Origin: Cupriavidus sp.
GTDB taxonomy: Bacteria; Pseudomonadota; Gammaproteobacteria; Burkholderiales; Burkholderiaceae
Assembly (NCBI GenBank): GCA_031180665.1
Contig: JAPSLP010000027.1
Coordinates: forward strand, 1 to 64,000
Length of the DNA stretch: 64,000 nt
Direction: 5' to 3'
Shown: piece by piece, positions 17,956 through 29,196 of the stretch
How the letters are laid out: each line of letters begins with the position of its first letter
How positions within the stretch are numbered: the first letter of the stretch is position 1
Position numbers and translations under genes: made by a program
Notes under the pieces: model-generated
Database searches by the model: none
The model's input: the letters and a program-made list of their open reading frames with translations, nothing else
What the model was told of the DNA's origin: nothing

Positions 17956-18879
17956 ATGGATCTGAATTTCATCGACGCCGACAAGCTGCAGGCGACCTGG
18001 GCCTATCTGCTGCAGCTCGCCGTGCATCAGGGCCTGAACGTGCTGGCCGCGCTCGCCATTCTGCTGGTGGGCTGGTGGCTCAGCGGCCGTGCGCGCAACG
18101 CGGTGCTGCACGCCTTCGATCGCCCGCATGTCGACGCGACGCTGCGGCCGATGCTGGGCAGCGTCACGCAGTGGGTGGTGCGCGTCGTCACCGTGATCCT
18201 GGTGCTGTCGCAGTTCGGCGTGCAGACCGCCAGCATCATCGCGATGCTCGGCGCCGCGGGCCTGGCGATCGGGCTGGCGCTGCAGGGCACGCTGCAGAAT
18301 ATCGCCGCGGGCATCATGCTGGTGCTGTTGCGGCCGTTCCGCGTCGGCCAGTACATCGACGCGCAGGGCATCGCCGGCACCGTGCGCGAAACCGGGCTGT
18401 TCATGACCGAACTGACGACCTTCGACGGCGTCTGCCTGCGCGTGCCGAACAACAAGATCTGGGGCAGCGCGATCACCAACTACAGCGAGAATCCGACGCG
18501 CCGGCTCGATATCGAAGTCACGGTGCCGTTCGGTGCCGACGTGCAGCGGGCGCTGCGCGTGCTGCGCGAGATGCTGGCCGACGACAAGCGGGTGCTGGAG
18601 GTGCCGGCGGCCGAGGCGATGGTGGTCAACTTCACCAGCGAGGGCGTGACGCTGAACCTGCGCTGCTGGACCTCGAACGACGACTACTGGAATCTGCGCT
18701 TCGCCTTCTACGAGCGCGTCAAGCGCGAGCTGCAGGCGGTCGGCATCGATATCGCGGTGCCGGTGCAGGAGCTGCGCGTGCCGGGCCAGGGGGAGGCGAC
18801 GGCGCTGGTGCTGCACCATACGCCGCAGCCGTCCCACCCGTCGCAATCCTCGCCAGGCGGCGCGCAGCGACGCGCCTAG
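17956..18879 (+). CDS. Small-conductance mechanosensitive channel (MscS)
   Basis: A 307-residue MscS-type channel that would release solutes on hypo-osmotic shock. Three transmembrane helices occupy roughly residues 15-120; the pore helix region contains [36 protein letters not shown], very close to the MscS signature. A beta domain and an alpha/beta C-terminal domain follow, then a short polar tail. It is the last gene of the NAGGN operon, 25 bp after the M42 peptidase, so osmolyte synthesis, possible turnover and osmolyte efflux are encoded together. The ATG at 17956 gives the normal short N-terminus. Confidence 0.92.
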   Translation: MDLNFIDADKLQATWAYLLQLAVHQGLNVLAALAILLVGWWLSGRARNAVLHAFDRPHVDATLRPMLGSVTQWVVRVVTVILVLSQFGVQTASIIAMLGAAGLAIGLALQGTLQNIAAGIMLVLLRPFRVGQYIDAQGIAGTVRETGLFMTELTTFDGVCLRVPNNKIWGSAITNYSENPTRRLDIEVTVPFGADVQRALRVLREMLADDKRVLEVPAAEAMVVNFTSEGVTLNLRCWTSNDDYWNLRFAFYERVKRELQAVGIDIAVPVQELRVPGQGEATALVLHHTPQPSHPSQSSPGGAQRRA

Positions 18880-18887
18880 CGCTGGCG

Positions 18888-18909
18888 GGCGGGGCCTCGA
18901 AGCCCCGCC
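18888..18909. terminator. Convergent-gene hairpin between mscS and edd
   Basis: GGCGGGGC and GCCCCGCC pair around a 6-nt loop in the 42-bp space between the two stop codons. There is no T tract, so it may act as a pause or RNA-end stabiliser. Confidence 0.5.
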
Positions 18910-18921
18910 GCCTGCCGCCGC

Positions 18922-20745
18922 TCAGGCCCCGTCCGCGAACAGCGTGCAGGCCCCTTCCTCCGCCGTGCTGACGTTGCGGCGGAAGTTGCCGAACAGGTCC
19001 CGGCCCACGCCATGGCGATGGCGGCTCAGGTCGGGCACGTCGATCGTGCGGGCCTCCCATTCGGCCTGCGGCACCAGCGCGGTCAGGATGCCGGCCGGCG
19101 CATCGACGCGGATCATGTCGCCGTCGCGGACCTTGCCGATCGCGCCGCCTTTGAGCGCCTCGGGGCAGACGTGGATCGCGGCCGGCACCTTGCCCGATGC
19201 GCCCGACATGCGGCCGTCGGTGACCAGCGCCACGTGAAAGCCGCGGTCCTGCAGCACCGTCAGCGTCGGCGTCAGCTTGTGCAGCTCGGGCATGCCGCAG
19301 GCCGCCGGTCCCTGGTACGGCAGCACCGCGACGAAATCGCGCTCGAGCTCGCCGCGCTTGAAGGCGGCCAGCATGTCGTCCTGATGATGGAAGACGCGCG
19401 CCGGCGCCTGCACCACCTGATGCTCGGCCTTGACCGCCGAGGTCTTGATCACCGCGCGTCCCATATTGCCGTCCAGCACCTTGATGCCGCCGTCCGGCGC
19501 GAACGGCTCGCCGGCGCCGCGCACCACCGACGCGTCCAGCGATTCGGTCGGGCCGTCGATCCAGACCAGCTGGCCATCGCGCAGCGCCGGCTCGCGCGTG
19601 TAGTCCTGCAGGCCCTGCCCGACGATGGTGGTGACATCGTCATGCAACAGCCCGCGCGCCAGCAGGCCGCGGATCACCAGCGCCAGGCCTCCGGCGGCCT
19701 GGAAGCCGTTGACGTCGGCCTGGCCGTTCGGATAGACCAGCGCCAGCAGCGGCACCACCGCCGACAGCTCGTCGAAATCGTCCCAGGTCAGCAGGATGCC
19801 GGCCACGCGCGCCATCGCGATCAAATGCAACGTGTGGTTGGTCGAGCCGCCGGTGGCCAGCAGGCCGACGATGCCGTTGACGAAGGCGCGTTCGTCGAGC
19901 ACCTGCGCGATCGGCGTATAGCGCTCGCCCTGGTGCACCAGCCGCAGCACCTGCCGCGCGGCCTCGCGCGTCAGCGCCTCGCGCAGCGGCGTGTGCGGAT
20001 TGATGAAGGCCGTGCCGGGCAGATGCAGGCCCATGATCTCCATCAGCATCTGGTTCGAATTGGCCGTGCCGTAGAAGGTGCAGGTGCCCGGCGAATGGTA
20101 GGAGCGGCTCTCGGCTTCGAGCAGTTCCTCCCGCCCGATCTTGCCCTGCGCATACAGCTGGCGGATGCGGGCCTTTTCCTCGTTGGGGATGCCGGTCGGC
20201 ATCGGTCCGCCCGGCACGAACACCGCGGGCAGATGGCCGAACGAGAGCGCGCCCATCACCAGCCCGGGCACGATCTTGTCGCAGATGCCCAGGTACAGCG
20301 CGGCATCGAACATCTGGTGCGACAGCGCGACCGCGGTGGCCTGTGCGATCACGTCGCGCGAGAACAGCGACAGCTCCATGCCGTCCTGGCCCTGCGTCAC
20401 GCCGTCGCACATCGCCGGCACGCCGCCGGCGAATTGCGCGGTGGCGCCGGCCTCCAGCGCGGTTTCCTTCAACCAGGCGGGGAACTCTCCCAGCGGTTGG
20501 TGCGCCGAAAGCATGTCGTTGTACGAGGAAACGATCGCCACATTGGGCCGTTCCTCGGCCTTCAGGCGGATCTTGGCGGGCTCGGGCATCGAGGCGAAGC
20601 CGTGGGCAAGGTTGGTGCAGGACAGCTGCGCGCGTTGCACCTTGCTGCCGGCCATGGCCTGCGTGCGCGACAGGTAGGCCTGGCGCGTCGGCGCGCTGCG
20701 GGCCACGATGCGGGCCGTCACTTGTTCGAGTACGGGATGGGGCAT
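18922..20745 (-). CDS. edd: 6-phosphogluconate dehydratase
   Basis: The first committed enzyme of the Entner-Doudoroff pathway, converting 6-phosphogluconate to 2-keto-3-deoxy-6-phosphogluconate. The 607-residue protein is full length for the IlvD/Edd family of iron-sulfur dehydratases. Likely cluster cysteines lie in [20 protein letters not shown] and [10 protein letters not shown]; the conserved [18 protein letters not shown] is near the C-terminus. The ATG at 20745 follows GGAGAG on the minus strand. It is divergent from zwf with 202 bp between; I found no HexR-type palindrome there. The partner aldolase gene eda is not in the window. Confidence 0.95.
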   Translation of the reverse strand: MPHPVLEQVTARIVARSAPTRQAYLSRTQAMAGSKVQRAQLSCTNLAHGFASMPEPAKIRLKAEERPNVAIVSSYNDMLSAHQPLGEFPAWLKETALEAGATAQFAGGVPAMCDGVTQGQDGMELSLFSRDVIAQATAVALSHQMFDAALYLGICDKIVPGLVMGALSFGHLPAVFVPGGPMPTGIPNEEKARIRQLYAQGKIGREELLEAESRSYHSPGTCTFYGTANSNQMLMEIMGLHLPGTAFINPHTPLREALTREAARQVLRLVHQGERYTPIAQVLDERAFVNGIVGLLATGGSTNHTLHLIAMARVAGILLTWDDFDELSAVVPLLALVYPNGQADVNGFQAAGGLALVIRGLLARGLLHDDVTTIVGQGLQDYTREPALRDGQLVWIDGPTESLDASVVRGAGEPFAPDGGIKVLDGNMGRAVIKTSAVKAEHQVVQAPARVFHHQDDMLAAFKRGELERDFVAVLPYQGPAACGMPELHKLTPTLTVLQDRGFHVALVTDGRMSGASGKVPAAIHVCPEALKGGAIGKVRDGDMIRVDAPAGILTALVPQAEWEARTIDVPDLSRHRHGVGRDLFGNFRRNVSTAEEGACTLFADGA

Positions 20746-20947
20746 GGGGCTCTCTCCAGCGAATTGTTCAATCCTTGGAACGTCGCAGTTCAGCCTAGCG
20801 TATGTCACCAGGGCTTGCATGGAGCATGCCGGCCGCGCCGCCACCCGGTCGCTGGCTGCCGCGTGGCTCGCAATGCGCCCGCGACTCACGTAAACTGGCC
20901 GCAACGGCCGCGCTTCGGGGTCTCTTTCAAGCGACAAGGAGGTCAGG

Positions 20948-22402
<1,455 letters not shown>

Positions 22403-22458
22403 CTTGCGCCGGTTCGCCTCGCCGCGCCGCTCCAACGAACCTTGATCTGGAAATCGCC

Positions 22459-23130
<672 letters not shown>

Positions 23131-23139
<9 letters not shown>

Positions 23140-23156
23140 ATGCGCTGCCTGAATGC
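23131..23156 (+). repeat. 13-bp duplication at the pgl stop codon
   Basis: GCTGCCTGAATGC occurs twice in a row; the first copy carries the pgl TGA, the second repeats it in a shifted frame. Confidence 0.85.
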
Positions 23157-23196
23157 GCGTTGCCACGACGGCCCGAACGATGCTTACCGCCCTGCG

Positions 23197-24171
23197 ATGA
23201 CTACCTACCCACGCCTGCTCGCCGATGTCGGCGGCACCAATGTCCGCTTCGCCCTGCAGACCGCGCCCGACGCGATCGGACCGGTCACCGCGCTGAAGGT
23301 CGCCGACTATCCATCGCTGGAGGCGGCGATGCGGCAATACCTGTCGCAGCTGTCCGGCCCGCAGCCGCGCCATGCGGCGATCGGCCTTGCCAATCCGGTC
23401 ACCGGCGATCGCGTCAAGCTGACCAACCACGCCTGGGCCTTCTCGATCGAGGCGGTGCGCCAGGCGCTGGGTCTGGAGACGCTGCTGGCGCTGAACGACT
23501 TCACCGCGCTGGCGCTGGCCCTGCCGTACCTGCAGCCCGGCGAGCTCGCGCCGGTGCGTGCCGGGACACCCGCGGCCGACACGCCGCTGGCGCTGATCGG
23601 CCCGGGCACCGGGCTGGGCGTGTCGGGCCTGATCCCCGGCCGCCACGGTGCCGGGCCGGTGGCGCTGGCCGGAGAGGGCGGACATGTCGAACTGATGCCG
23701 GCTACCGATGACGAGTGGATCGCCTGGCATGCCGCGCATCGCGAGCACGGCCGGGTCTCGGCCGAGCGGCTGCTCTCGGGCATGGGGCTGTCGCATACGC
23801 ATGCCGCGCTGGCCGCAGAAACGGGTACGCCCGTGCGGGTGCCGCTGACCGCGGCAGAGGTGACCGAAGGCGCTCTGCAGCGTGGCGACGCGCTGTGCCA
23901 GCGCGCGCTCGCGGTGTTCTGCGGCCTGCTCGGATCGGTCGCGGCCGATGTGACGCTGATCCTCGGCGCGCGCGGCGGCGTCTATATCGGCGGCGGCATC
24001 GTGCCGCGCTTCGTCCAGGCGCTGGCGGCGTCCAGCTTCAGCGCGCGCTTCGTCGACAAGGGGCGCATGCGCGCGTTCCTCGAGCCGGTGCCGGTGCAGG
24101 TGATCACCGCGCGCTTTCCCGCGCTGCCGGGTCTGGCACACGCGCTGGCCGAAGCGGTCGATCGGCGATGA
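23197..24171 (+). CDS. glk: Glucokinase
   Basis: Phosphorylates glucose with ATP to feed Zwf. A 324-residue bacterial glucokinase (GLK family) with the phosphate-binding start LLADVGGTNVRFAL, the substrate segment LNDFTALALALP, the PGTGLGVSGLI loop and GEGGHVELMP. I chose the ATG at 23197, directly before this conserved start, although an in-frame ATG lies at 23140. A copy of the 16-bp dispersed motif is inside the gene at 23814 and encodes AETGT. It follows pgl by 57 bp and precedes the response regulator by 43 bp. Confidence 0.94.
   Translation: MTTYPRLLADVGGTNVRFALQTAPDAIGPVTALKVADYPSLEAAMRQYLSQLSGPQPRHAAIGLANPVTGDRVKLTNHAWAFSIEAVRQALGLETLLALNDFTALALALPYLQPGELAPVRAGTPAADTPLALIGPGTGLGVSGLIPGRHGAGPVALAGEGGHVELMPATDDEWIAWHAAHREHGRVSAERLLSGMGLSHTHAALAAETGTPVRVPLTAAEVTEGALQRGDALCQRALAVFCGLLGSVAADVTLILGARGGVYIGGGIVPRFVQALAASSFSARFVDKGRMRAFLEPVPVQVITARFPALPGLAHALAEAVDRR
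23814..23829 (+). repeat. Dispersed 16-bp motif, copy 6, inside glk
   Basis: Exact CGCAGAAACGGGTACG read in frame as Ala-Glu-Thr-Gly-Thr-Pro, as in asnO. Confidence 0.9.
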
Positions 24172-24214
24172 GCCGCCGCGCCGGCCCGGTGTGGCGAACC
24201 AACGGAGCGAAGCG

Positions 24215-24970
24215 ATGCGCGTGCTGCTGATCGAAGACGATACGATGATCGGCGATTCCGTACGGCTGGCGCTGCGTCAGGAAGGCTTCGCGGTGGACTG
24301 GGTACGCGATGGCGAGGCCGGCCTGTCGGCCGCGACGCAACCGCCCGGCATTGCCGCCGGCGGCGCGGCCGAAGGGCAGCATGATCTGGTGCTGCTCGAT
24401 CTCGGCCTGCCGCGCCGTTCCGGACTCGAGGTGCTGGCCGGCATGCGGGCGCGCGGCGTCGCCACGCCGGTACTGGTCCTGACCGCGCGCGATGCGGTCG
24501 CCGATCGCGTTGCCGGCCTGAACGCCGGTGCCGACGACTATCTGGTCAAGCCCTTCGACCTGCAGGAACTGGTGGCGCGCATCCACGCGCTGGCCCGGCG
24601 CGCGCAGGGCCGCGCCGAGCCGCTGGTCCGCTACGGCGCGATCGTACTCAATCCGGCCACGCGCGAAGTCACGCTGGCCGGCGAGCCGGTCCACCTGTCG
24701 GCGCGCGAATATGCGCTGCTGGCGGCGCTGCTGGCCCGCCCCGGCAAGGTCTGGTCGGTCCCGCAGCTGCAGGAGAAGCTGTACGGCTGGGACGACGAGG
24801 TCGGCAGCAATACGGTCGAGGTCTATATCCACGCGCTGCGCAAGAAGTTCGGCCAGGGTTTGATCCGCAATATCCGTGGAGTCGGTTATGTCTGTCCGAA
24901 GCTCGAGGAGGGTGGCGAGCAGAGCGGCAAGCACGGCGGCAACGATCACGCCGCCGGGGGAGCGCGCTGA
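24215..24970 (+). CDS. OmpR-family response regulator
   Basis: A 251-residue DNA-binding response regulator. The receiver has the acidic pair EDD near the start, the phosphoacceptor Asp in LVLLDLGLP and the conserved Lys in DYLVKPFD. A winged-helix domain (about 140-235) includes YALLAALLARPGKVWS and NTVEVYIHALRKKF. Relative to most family members there is an extra loop (about residues 44-59, Pro/Gly/Ala-rich) before the phosphorylation strand. It follows glk in the same direction and overlaps the histidine kinase gene by 1 bp. The position is like that of GltR beside edd-glk in Pseudomonas, so control of sugar uptake or catabolism is plausible. Confidence 0.9.
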   Translation: MRVLLIEDDTMIGDSVRLALRQEGFAVDWVRDGEAGLSAATQPPGIAAGGAAEGQHDLVLLDLGLPRRSGLEVLAGMRARGVATPVLVLTARDAVADRVAGLNAGADDYLVKPFDLQELVARIHALARRAQGRAEPLVRYGAIVLNPATREVTLAGEPVHLSAREYALLAALLARPGKVWSVPQLQEKLYGWDDEVGSNTVEVYIHALRKKFGQGLIRNIRGVGYVCPKLEEGGEQSGKHGGNDHAAGGAR

Positions 24971-26409
24971 TGCGATCGATCCAGCGGACCCTGCTGTGGT
25001 GGCTGGCCCTCGGCCTGCTGGCCGGGATCGCCGCGGCCACCGCGCTGATCTACGGCCAGGCCCGGCAGGAGGCCAACGCGCTGTTCGACTACCAGATGCG
25101 CCAGGTCGCGCTCGCGCTGCCCAGCCAGTTCAGCGGCCCGGCGATGCCATCGCTGTCGCCACCACTGCCGCCCGGCACCGACAACCTGTTCCGCTCCGAC
25201 GAGGACGTGGTGATCCATATCTGGGACGGCACCGGCCGCAGCCTCTATCTGTCGCATTCGCGGCCGTCGCTGCCGCCGCGCGCCGAGCTGGGCTTTTCCA
25301 ATGTGCGCACCGACGACGGCGAGTTCCGTATCTACAGCGTGCAGCTCGGGCCGGCGGTGGTGCAGATCGCGCAACCGATGAGTGCGCGCCGCGAAGTGGC
25401 GGCGCGGATGGCGCTGCGCACGGTGGCGCCGCTGCTGTTGCTGCTGCCGCTGCTGGGCTGGATGGTCTGGCTCGCGGTCGGCCGCGGACTGCGGCCGGTG
25501 CGCGAGATCGCGCGGCAGGTCGGCAAGCGCGATGCCAATGCGCTGTCGCCGCTGGCCGTTGCCGAGATGCCGGCCGAGATCGCGCCGCTGACCGAGGCGC
25601 TCAACCTGCTGCTGGCGCGGCTGTCCGACGCGATCGACACGCAGCGCGCGTTCATCGCCGATGCCGCGCACGCGCTGCGCACGCCGCTGACCGCGCTGCA
25701 ACTGCAGGCGCAACTGGTCGAGCGCGCCGACAGCGAACCGGCGCGCCGCGAGGCGATCGGCAATCTGCGCGACGGCCTGGAGCGGCTGACGCATCTGGTG
25801 ACGCAGTTGCTGACGCTGGCGCGCCACGAGCCGGGCGCGGCTGTCGCGGGCCACCAGCCGGTCGATTTGCGCGCGCTGGCCGCGACCGTGGTCGGCGAGA
25901 TGACGCAGGCCGCGCTGGATCGGCATATCGACCTGGGGCTCGAGGCTACCGATGACGACCGCGATGCCGAAGGTCGCAATGGTCGGAATGGTCACGATGG
26001 CGACAACGAGCACGATGGCCGCGATGGAGAGTTGGCCGGGCTGAGCGTGCAAGGCGATCCCGATGCGCTGCGCATCCTGCTGACCAATCTGATCGACAAC
26101 GCGCTGCGCTATGTGCCCGCCGGCGGCAAGGTGGACGTGCGCGTGCAGCGCGCGGACGCGGGCCGCGTCGCCCTGATCGTCGCCGACAACGGTCCCGGCA
26201 TCCCGCCCGAGCAGCGCGCCCGCGTGCGCGATCGCTTCTACCGCTTGCCCGATGCGCCAAGCGGCGGCAGCGGCCTGGGCCTGGCCATCGTCGACGAGAT
26301 CGCCCAGGTGCATCGCGCCACGCTGTCGCTGGAAGATAACGCGCCGGGGCTGCGCGTGCGGGTGGTGTTTCCGCAAGCCGGCAACGCGCAGGACGCGCGC
26401 GGCAATTAG
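24970..26409 (+). CDS. Two-component sensor histidine kinase
   Basis: A 479-residue membrane kinase, partner of the preceding regulator (TGATG overlap). Two membrane helices (about 8-28 and 155-178) frame a periplasmic sensor of roughly 125 residues; a HAMP region follows. The phosphoacceptor His is in DAAHALRTPLTALQ (about residue 233). The ATP-binding domain has LIDNALRY (N box), ADNGPGIPP (G1) and GGSGLGLAIV (G2). Between the HisKA and ATPase domains lies an unusual hydrophilic insert of Asp, Gly, Asn, His and Arg (about 318-356) encoded by near-repetitive DNA. The stimulus is unknown; the location suggests a sugar or sugar acid. Confidence 0.9.
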   Translation: MRSIQRTLLWWLALGLLAGIAAATALIYGQARQEANALFDYQMRQVALALPSQFSGPAMPSLSPPLPPGTDNLFRSDEDVVIHIWDGTGRSLYLSHSRPSLPPRAELGFSNVRTDDGEFRIYSVQLGPAVVQIAQPMSARREVAARMALRTVAPLLLLLPLLGWMVWLAVGRGLRPVREIARQVGKRDANALSPLAVAEMPAEIAPLTEALNLLLARLSDAIDTQRAFIADAAHALRTPLTALQLQAQLVERADSEPARREAIGNLRDGLERLTHLVTQLLTLARHEPGAAVAGHQPVDLRALAATVVGEMTQAALDRHIDLGLEATDDDRDAEGRNGRNGHDGDNEHDGRDGELAGLSVQGDPDALRILLTNLIDNALRYVPAGGKVDVRVQRADAGRVALIVADNGPGIPPEQRARVRDRFYRLPDAPSGGSGLGLAIVDEIAQVHRATLSLEDNAPGLRVRVVFPQAGNAQDARGN

Positions 26410-26448
26410 GCCATCGCCTCGACTCGCCGCCGCGTTCCTGTCGAAAAG

Positions 26449-26464
26449 CGTACCCGTTTCTGCG
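26449..26464 (-). repeat. Dispersed 16-bp motif, copy 7
   Basis: Exact CGTACCCGTTTCTGCG, running straight into another TACCC, so the end looks like the start of a second overlapping unit. Confidence 0.9.
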
Positions 26465-26537
26465 TACCCCGCTTGATCTCGCTTACCCGGCCCTTTCCGT
26501 CCTCTTCGCTCATTTCACCCTGCTTCAGGAGGGACTC

Positions 26538-27332
26538 ATGCAGATCGATCTCACCGGCAAGACCGCCCTGGTCACCGCCTCGACCGCGGGCATCGGGCTG
26601 GCCATCGCCATCGGCCTCGCGCGCAGTGGCGCCACGGTCATCGTCAATGGCCGCAGGCAGGACACCGTCGAGGGCGCCATCGCCGACGTGGTGCGGGAGG
26701 TGCCGGGCGCCACGGTGCGCGGCGTCGCGGCCGATGTGGGCAGCGCCGAAGGGTGCGACGCCATCGTGGCCGCGGAGCCGGCGGTGGACATCCTGGTCAA
26801 CAACGCCGGCATCTACGGTCCGCGCGACTTCTACGAACTGAGCGACGAGGACTGGACCCGCATCTTCGATGTCAACGTGATGTCGGGGGTGCGGCTGGCG
26901 CGGGCGTATACCGGCGCGATGGCGGCGAGCGGCTGGGGCCGCGTGGTGTTCATCTCGTCCGAGTCCGCGCTGAACACGCCGGAGGACATGATCCACTACG
27001 GCTTCTCGAAGACCGCGCAGCTGGCGGTGTCGCGCGGCCTCGCCAAGCGGCTCAGCGGTACCGGCGTGACGGTCAACGCGGTACTGCCGGGGCCGACGCT
27101 GTCGGACGGCCTGCGCGAGATGCTGCGCGAGGACGCGGAGAAGGCGGGGCTGTCGATCGAGGAGGCGGCCGCCGAGTTCGTCAAGGCGCATCGGCCCAGC
27201 TCGATCCTGCAGCGCGCGGCCACGGTGGAGGAGGTCGCGCACATGGTGGTCTACGTCTGTTCGCCGCAGGCCTCGGCGACCACCGGCGCCGCGTTGCGAG
27301 TCGATGGCGGCGTGGTGGACACCATCGCTTGA
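26538..27332 (+). CDS. Short-chain dehydrogenase/reductase
   Basis: A 264-residue classical SDR with a Rossmann fold. The nucleotide loop reads ALVTASTAGIGLAIA (a TxxxAGIG form of TGxxxGIG), and NGRR after strand 2 suggests NADP preference. The NNAG motif, the catalytic Ser in ISSESA and YGFSK (Tyr and Lys) are all present, so the enzyme should be active. The substrate cannot be told from sequence. CAGGAGG lies upstream of the ATG. It stands alone between two clusters of the 16-bp dispersed motif (26449 and 27418-27687). Confidence 0.88.
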   Translation: MQIDLTGKTALVTASTAGIGLAIAIGLARSGATVIVNGRRQDTVEGAIADVVREVPGATVRGVAADVGSAEGCDAIVAAEPAVDILVNNAGIYGPRDFYELSDEDWTRIFDVNVMSGVRLARAYTGAMAASGWGRVVFISSESALNTPEDMIHYGFSKTAQLAVSRGLAKRLSGTGVTVNAVLPGPTLSDGLREMLREDAEKAGLSIEEAAAEFVKAHRPSSILQRAATVEEVAHMVVYVCSPQASATTGAALRVDGGVVDTIA

Positions 27333-27417
27333 TGCCGGGGCGCAAGCGCACCGCATCCGCGCGCCGATGACGAGACGTCGAGGCATCGAAGAGCCTTGAT
27401 TCCACTCAGGTTGTGTA

Positions 27418-27433
27418 CGCAGAAACGGGTACG
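27418..27433 (+). repeat. Dispersed 16-bp motif, copy 8
   Basis: Exact CGCAGAAACGGGTACG, intergenic. Confidence 0.9.
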
Positions 27434-27471
27434 CACGGCACGCCACGCGGCACAGGATCGAGTTCGCACGA

Positions 27472-27487
27472 CGCAGAAATGGGTACG
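27472..27487 (+). repeat. Dispersed 16-bp motif, copy 9 (one mismatch)
   Basis: CGCAGAAATGGGTACG, differing from the consensus at one position. Confidence 0.8.
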
Positions 27488-27640
27488 GTGCGAGCGTGTA
27501 TCGCATGCGGGCGCTGCGGACCGCCCGTCCGATTCATGCCATGCCTGGGCCTGTCCTTAGCCTGCGAGGGGGCACTGTGTGCCGCAATGCGGCTGGCACG
27601 GGACCGCAACGGGACCGGCGAGGGGAGCGCCAATGCGGCC

Positions 27641-27656
27641 CGCAGAAACGGGTACG
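27641..27656 (+). repeat. Dispersed 16-bp motif, copy 10
   Basis: Exact CGCAGAAACGGGTACG. A truncated unit (GCGAAAGGGTACG) lies between this copy and copy 11. Confidence 0.9.
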
Positions 27657-27671
27657 GTCTGCGAAAGGGTA

Positions 27672-27687
27672 CGCAGAATCAGGTACG
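27672..27687 (+). repeat. Dispersed 16-bp motif, copy 11 (degenerate)
   Basis: CGCAGAATCAGGTACG, three differences from the consensus, 31 bp from copy 10. Confidence 0.6.
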
Positions 27688-27722
27688 CCTTCGCCCCCAT
27701 GCATGCACGGCAACGATCCAAT

Positions 27723-27764
27723 GAAAACACCGGCGCGCATGTCGAAGGCATGCCGCGCCGGTGT
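27723..27764 (-). terminator. Intrinsic terminator of dadA
   Basis: On the minus strand ACACCGGCGCGGCATG and CATGCGCGCCGGTGT pair (one bulge) and are followed by T residues, 30 bp past the dadA stop codon. Confidence 0.85.
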
Positions 27765-27793
27765 CGTCGTTTCAGGCCTGTATCAGACTGACA

Positions 27794-29131
27794 TCAAGCC
27801 TCGGCCGGCTCCGACGCGGCCGCGCGCGTGGCAACCACCGGCGCAAGCGGCCGGGCCATCCGCGGCGCCTCCGGCAGCGGACCGCAGAAGCCGAAGTCCA
27901 CTTCCGGCACGCGGCCGCTGATCAGCTCGGCGATCGCGCGTCCCGAGCCGCAGCCGTGGGTCCAGCCCAGCGTGCCATGGCCCGTGTTCAGATACAGTCC
28001 CTGCACCGCGCTCGCGCCGATATACGGCACGTTGCCCGGCGTCGCGGGACGCAGGCCGGTCCAGTAGCGCGCCAGCTCGGGACGGCTGACGCCCGGGAAG
28101 ATTTCCAGCGTTCGCCGCACGATGGCCTCGCAGCGCACCGGATTCAACGCCATCGAATAGCCGTTGAGCTCGGCGGTGCCCGCGATGCGCAGCCGGTCGC
28201 CCAGGCGCGAGAACACCAGCTTGTACTCGTCGTCGGTCAGGCTGACGCTCGGCGCGCGCTCGGGGTCGAGCACCGGCAGCGTGGCCGAATAGCCCTTGGC
28301 CGGATAGATGTCGAGCTTGACGCCAAGCGGCCGCGCCAGCATCGGGCTGAAGCTGCCGAGTGCGAGCACGTAGGCGTCGGCCTGCTCGACGGTGTAGGCG
28401 CCGGTCTCGTCGGCGATCTCCACCCCGCGCATGCGGCCGCCTTCAGCCAGCAGACGCTGCACGCGCACACCGTAGCGAAAGCGCACGCCGCGCGCCTCGC
28501 ACAGCGCGGCCAGCCCCGTGGTGAAGCGGTGCACGTCGCCCGACTCGTCCTCGCTGGTGTAGGTGGCGCCCGCCAGCCGCGGTGCGATCGACGCCAACGC
28601 CGGTTCGAGCTTCACCACTTCGTCGGGACCGATCACGCGGCGCTCGCAGCCCAGCTCGCGCATCATGCGCGCCGGCTCTATGGCCGCGTCGAATTCCTTC
28701 TGGCTGGTATAGAAATGCAGGATGCCGCGGCTCAGGTGATCGTATTCGATGCCGGTCTCGGCGCGCAGCGCCTGCAGGCTGGCGCGGCTGTAGGTGCCGA
28801 GGTTGAGCAGCTGGATCATGTTGCGGGTGGAACGCCGGGCCGGACACTCGCGCAGGAATTTCAGGCCCCACGACCATTGCGCCGGGTCCGCGCGCAGCCG
28901 GAACAGCAGCGGCGCGTCCTCGCGCCCCAGCCAGCTGAGCAGTTTCAGCGGCGCCGACGGATTGGCCCAGGGTTCCGCATGGCTGACCGAGATCTGGCCG
29001 CCGTTGCCGAAGCTGGTTTCGCGTGCCGCTCCGGCATTGCGCTCGAGCACCACGACTTCGTGGCCCGCCTTGGACAGATACCACGCCGAGGCCACGCCGA
29101 TCACGCCGGCCCCCATCACGATGACTTTCAT
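27794..29131 (-). CDS. dadA: D-amino acid dehydrogenase, small subunit type
   Basis: An FAD-dependent membrane-associated dehydrogenase of the DAO/GlyOX family, 445 residues, that oxidatively deaminates D-amino acids (typically D-alanine) to keto acids and passes electrons to the respiratory chain. The FAD fingerprint VMGAGVIGVASAWYLSKAGHEVVVLE is at the very N-terminus, followed by FGNGGQISVSHAEPWANP, typical of DadA. The C-terminal part has YWTGLRPATPGNVPYIG and GHGTLGWTHGCGSG. The start at 29131 sets the fingerprint at residue 5. Upstream lie a glycine riboswitch and a terminator, so expression should respond to glycine; glycine or a glycine-linked substrate may be physiologically relevant. 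No alanine racemase (dadX) is adjacent. Confidence 0.92.
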   Translation of the reverse strand: MKVIVMGAGVIGVASAWYLSKAGHEVVVLERNAGAARETSFGNGGQISVSHAEPWANPSAPLKLLSWLGREDAPLLFRLRADPAQWSWGLKFLRECPARRSTRNMIQLLNLGTYSRASLQALRAETGIEYDHLSRGILHFYTSQKEFDAAIEPARMMRELGCERRVIGPDEVVKLEPALASIAPRLAGATYTSEDESGDVHRFTTGLAALCEARGVRFRYGVRVQRLLAEGGRMRGVEIADETGAYTVEQADAYVLALGSFSPMLARPLGVKLDIYPAKGYSATLPVLDPERAPSVSLTDDEYKLVFSRLGDRLRIAGTAELNGYSMALNPVRCEAIVRRTLEIFPGVSRPELARYWTGLRPATPGNVPYIGASAVQGLYLNTGHGTLGWTHGCGSGRAIAELISGRVPEVDFGFCGPLPEAPRMARPLAPVVATRAAASEPAEA

Positions 29132-29148
29132 TTCAGGCTCCAGGATGC

Positions 29149-29194
29149 AAAAAGGGGCAGCCGGCCGGCATCGTCGATGCCAAGCGGCTGCCCC
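29149..29194 (-). terminator. Riboswitch-controlled terminator before dadA
   Basis: On the minus strand GGGGCAGCCG (29185-29194) and CGGCTGCCCC (29154-29163) form a 10-bp stem with an inner GGCATC/GATGCC extension, followed by TTTTT. It lies between the glycine aptamer and the dadA start, so it is the likely expression platform. Confidence 0.88.
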
Positions 29195-29196
29195 CA

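Larger units (their letters stand above)
27333..27721. other. Intergenic cluster of 16-bp motifs
   Basis: Nothing coding is recognised between the SDR stop and the dadA terminator. The stretch holds two exact and two degenerate copies of the 16-bp motif at 27418, 27472, 27641 and 27672, all in the same orientation. It is the densest cluster in the window. Confidence 0.6.

Noticed and set aside
20746..20947. HexR operator between edd and zwf
   Set aside because: No palindrome like the known HexR site could be found in the 202 bp.
27418..27687. CRISPR array
   Set aside because: The repeated word is only 16 bp, spacing is irregular (54, 169 and 31 bp), units decay, and no cas genes are present.
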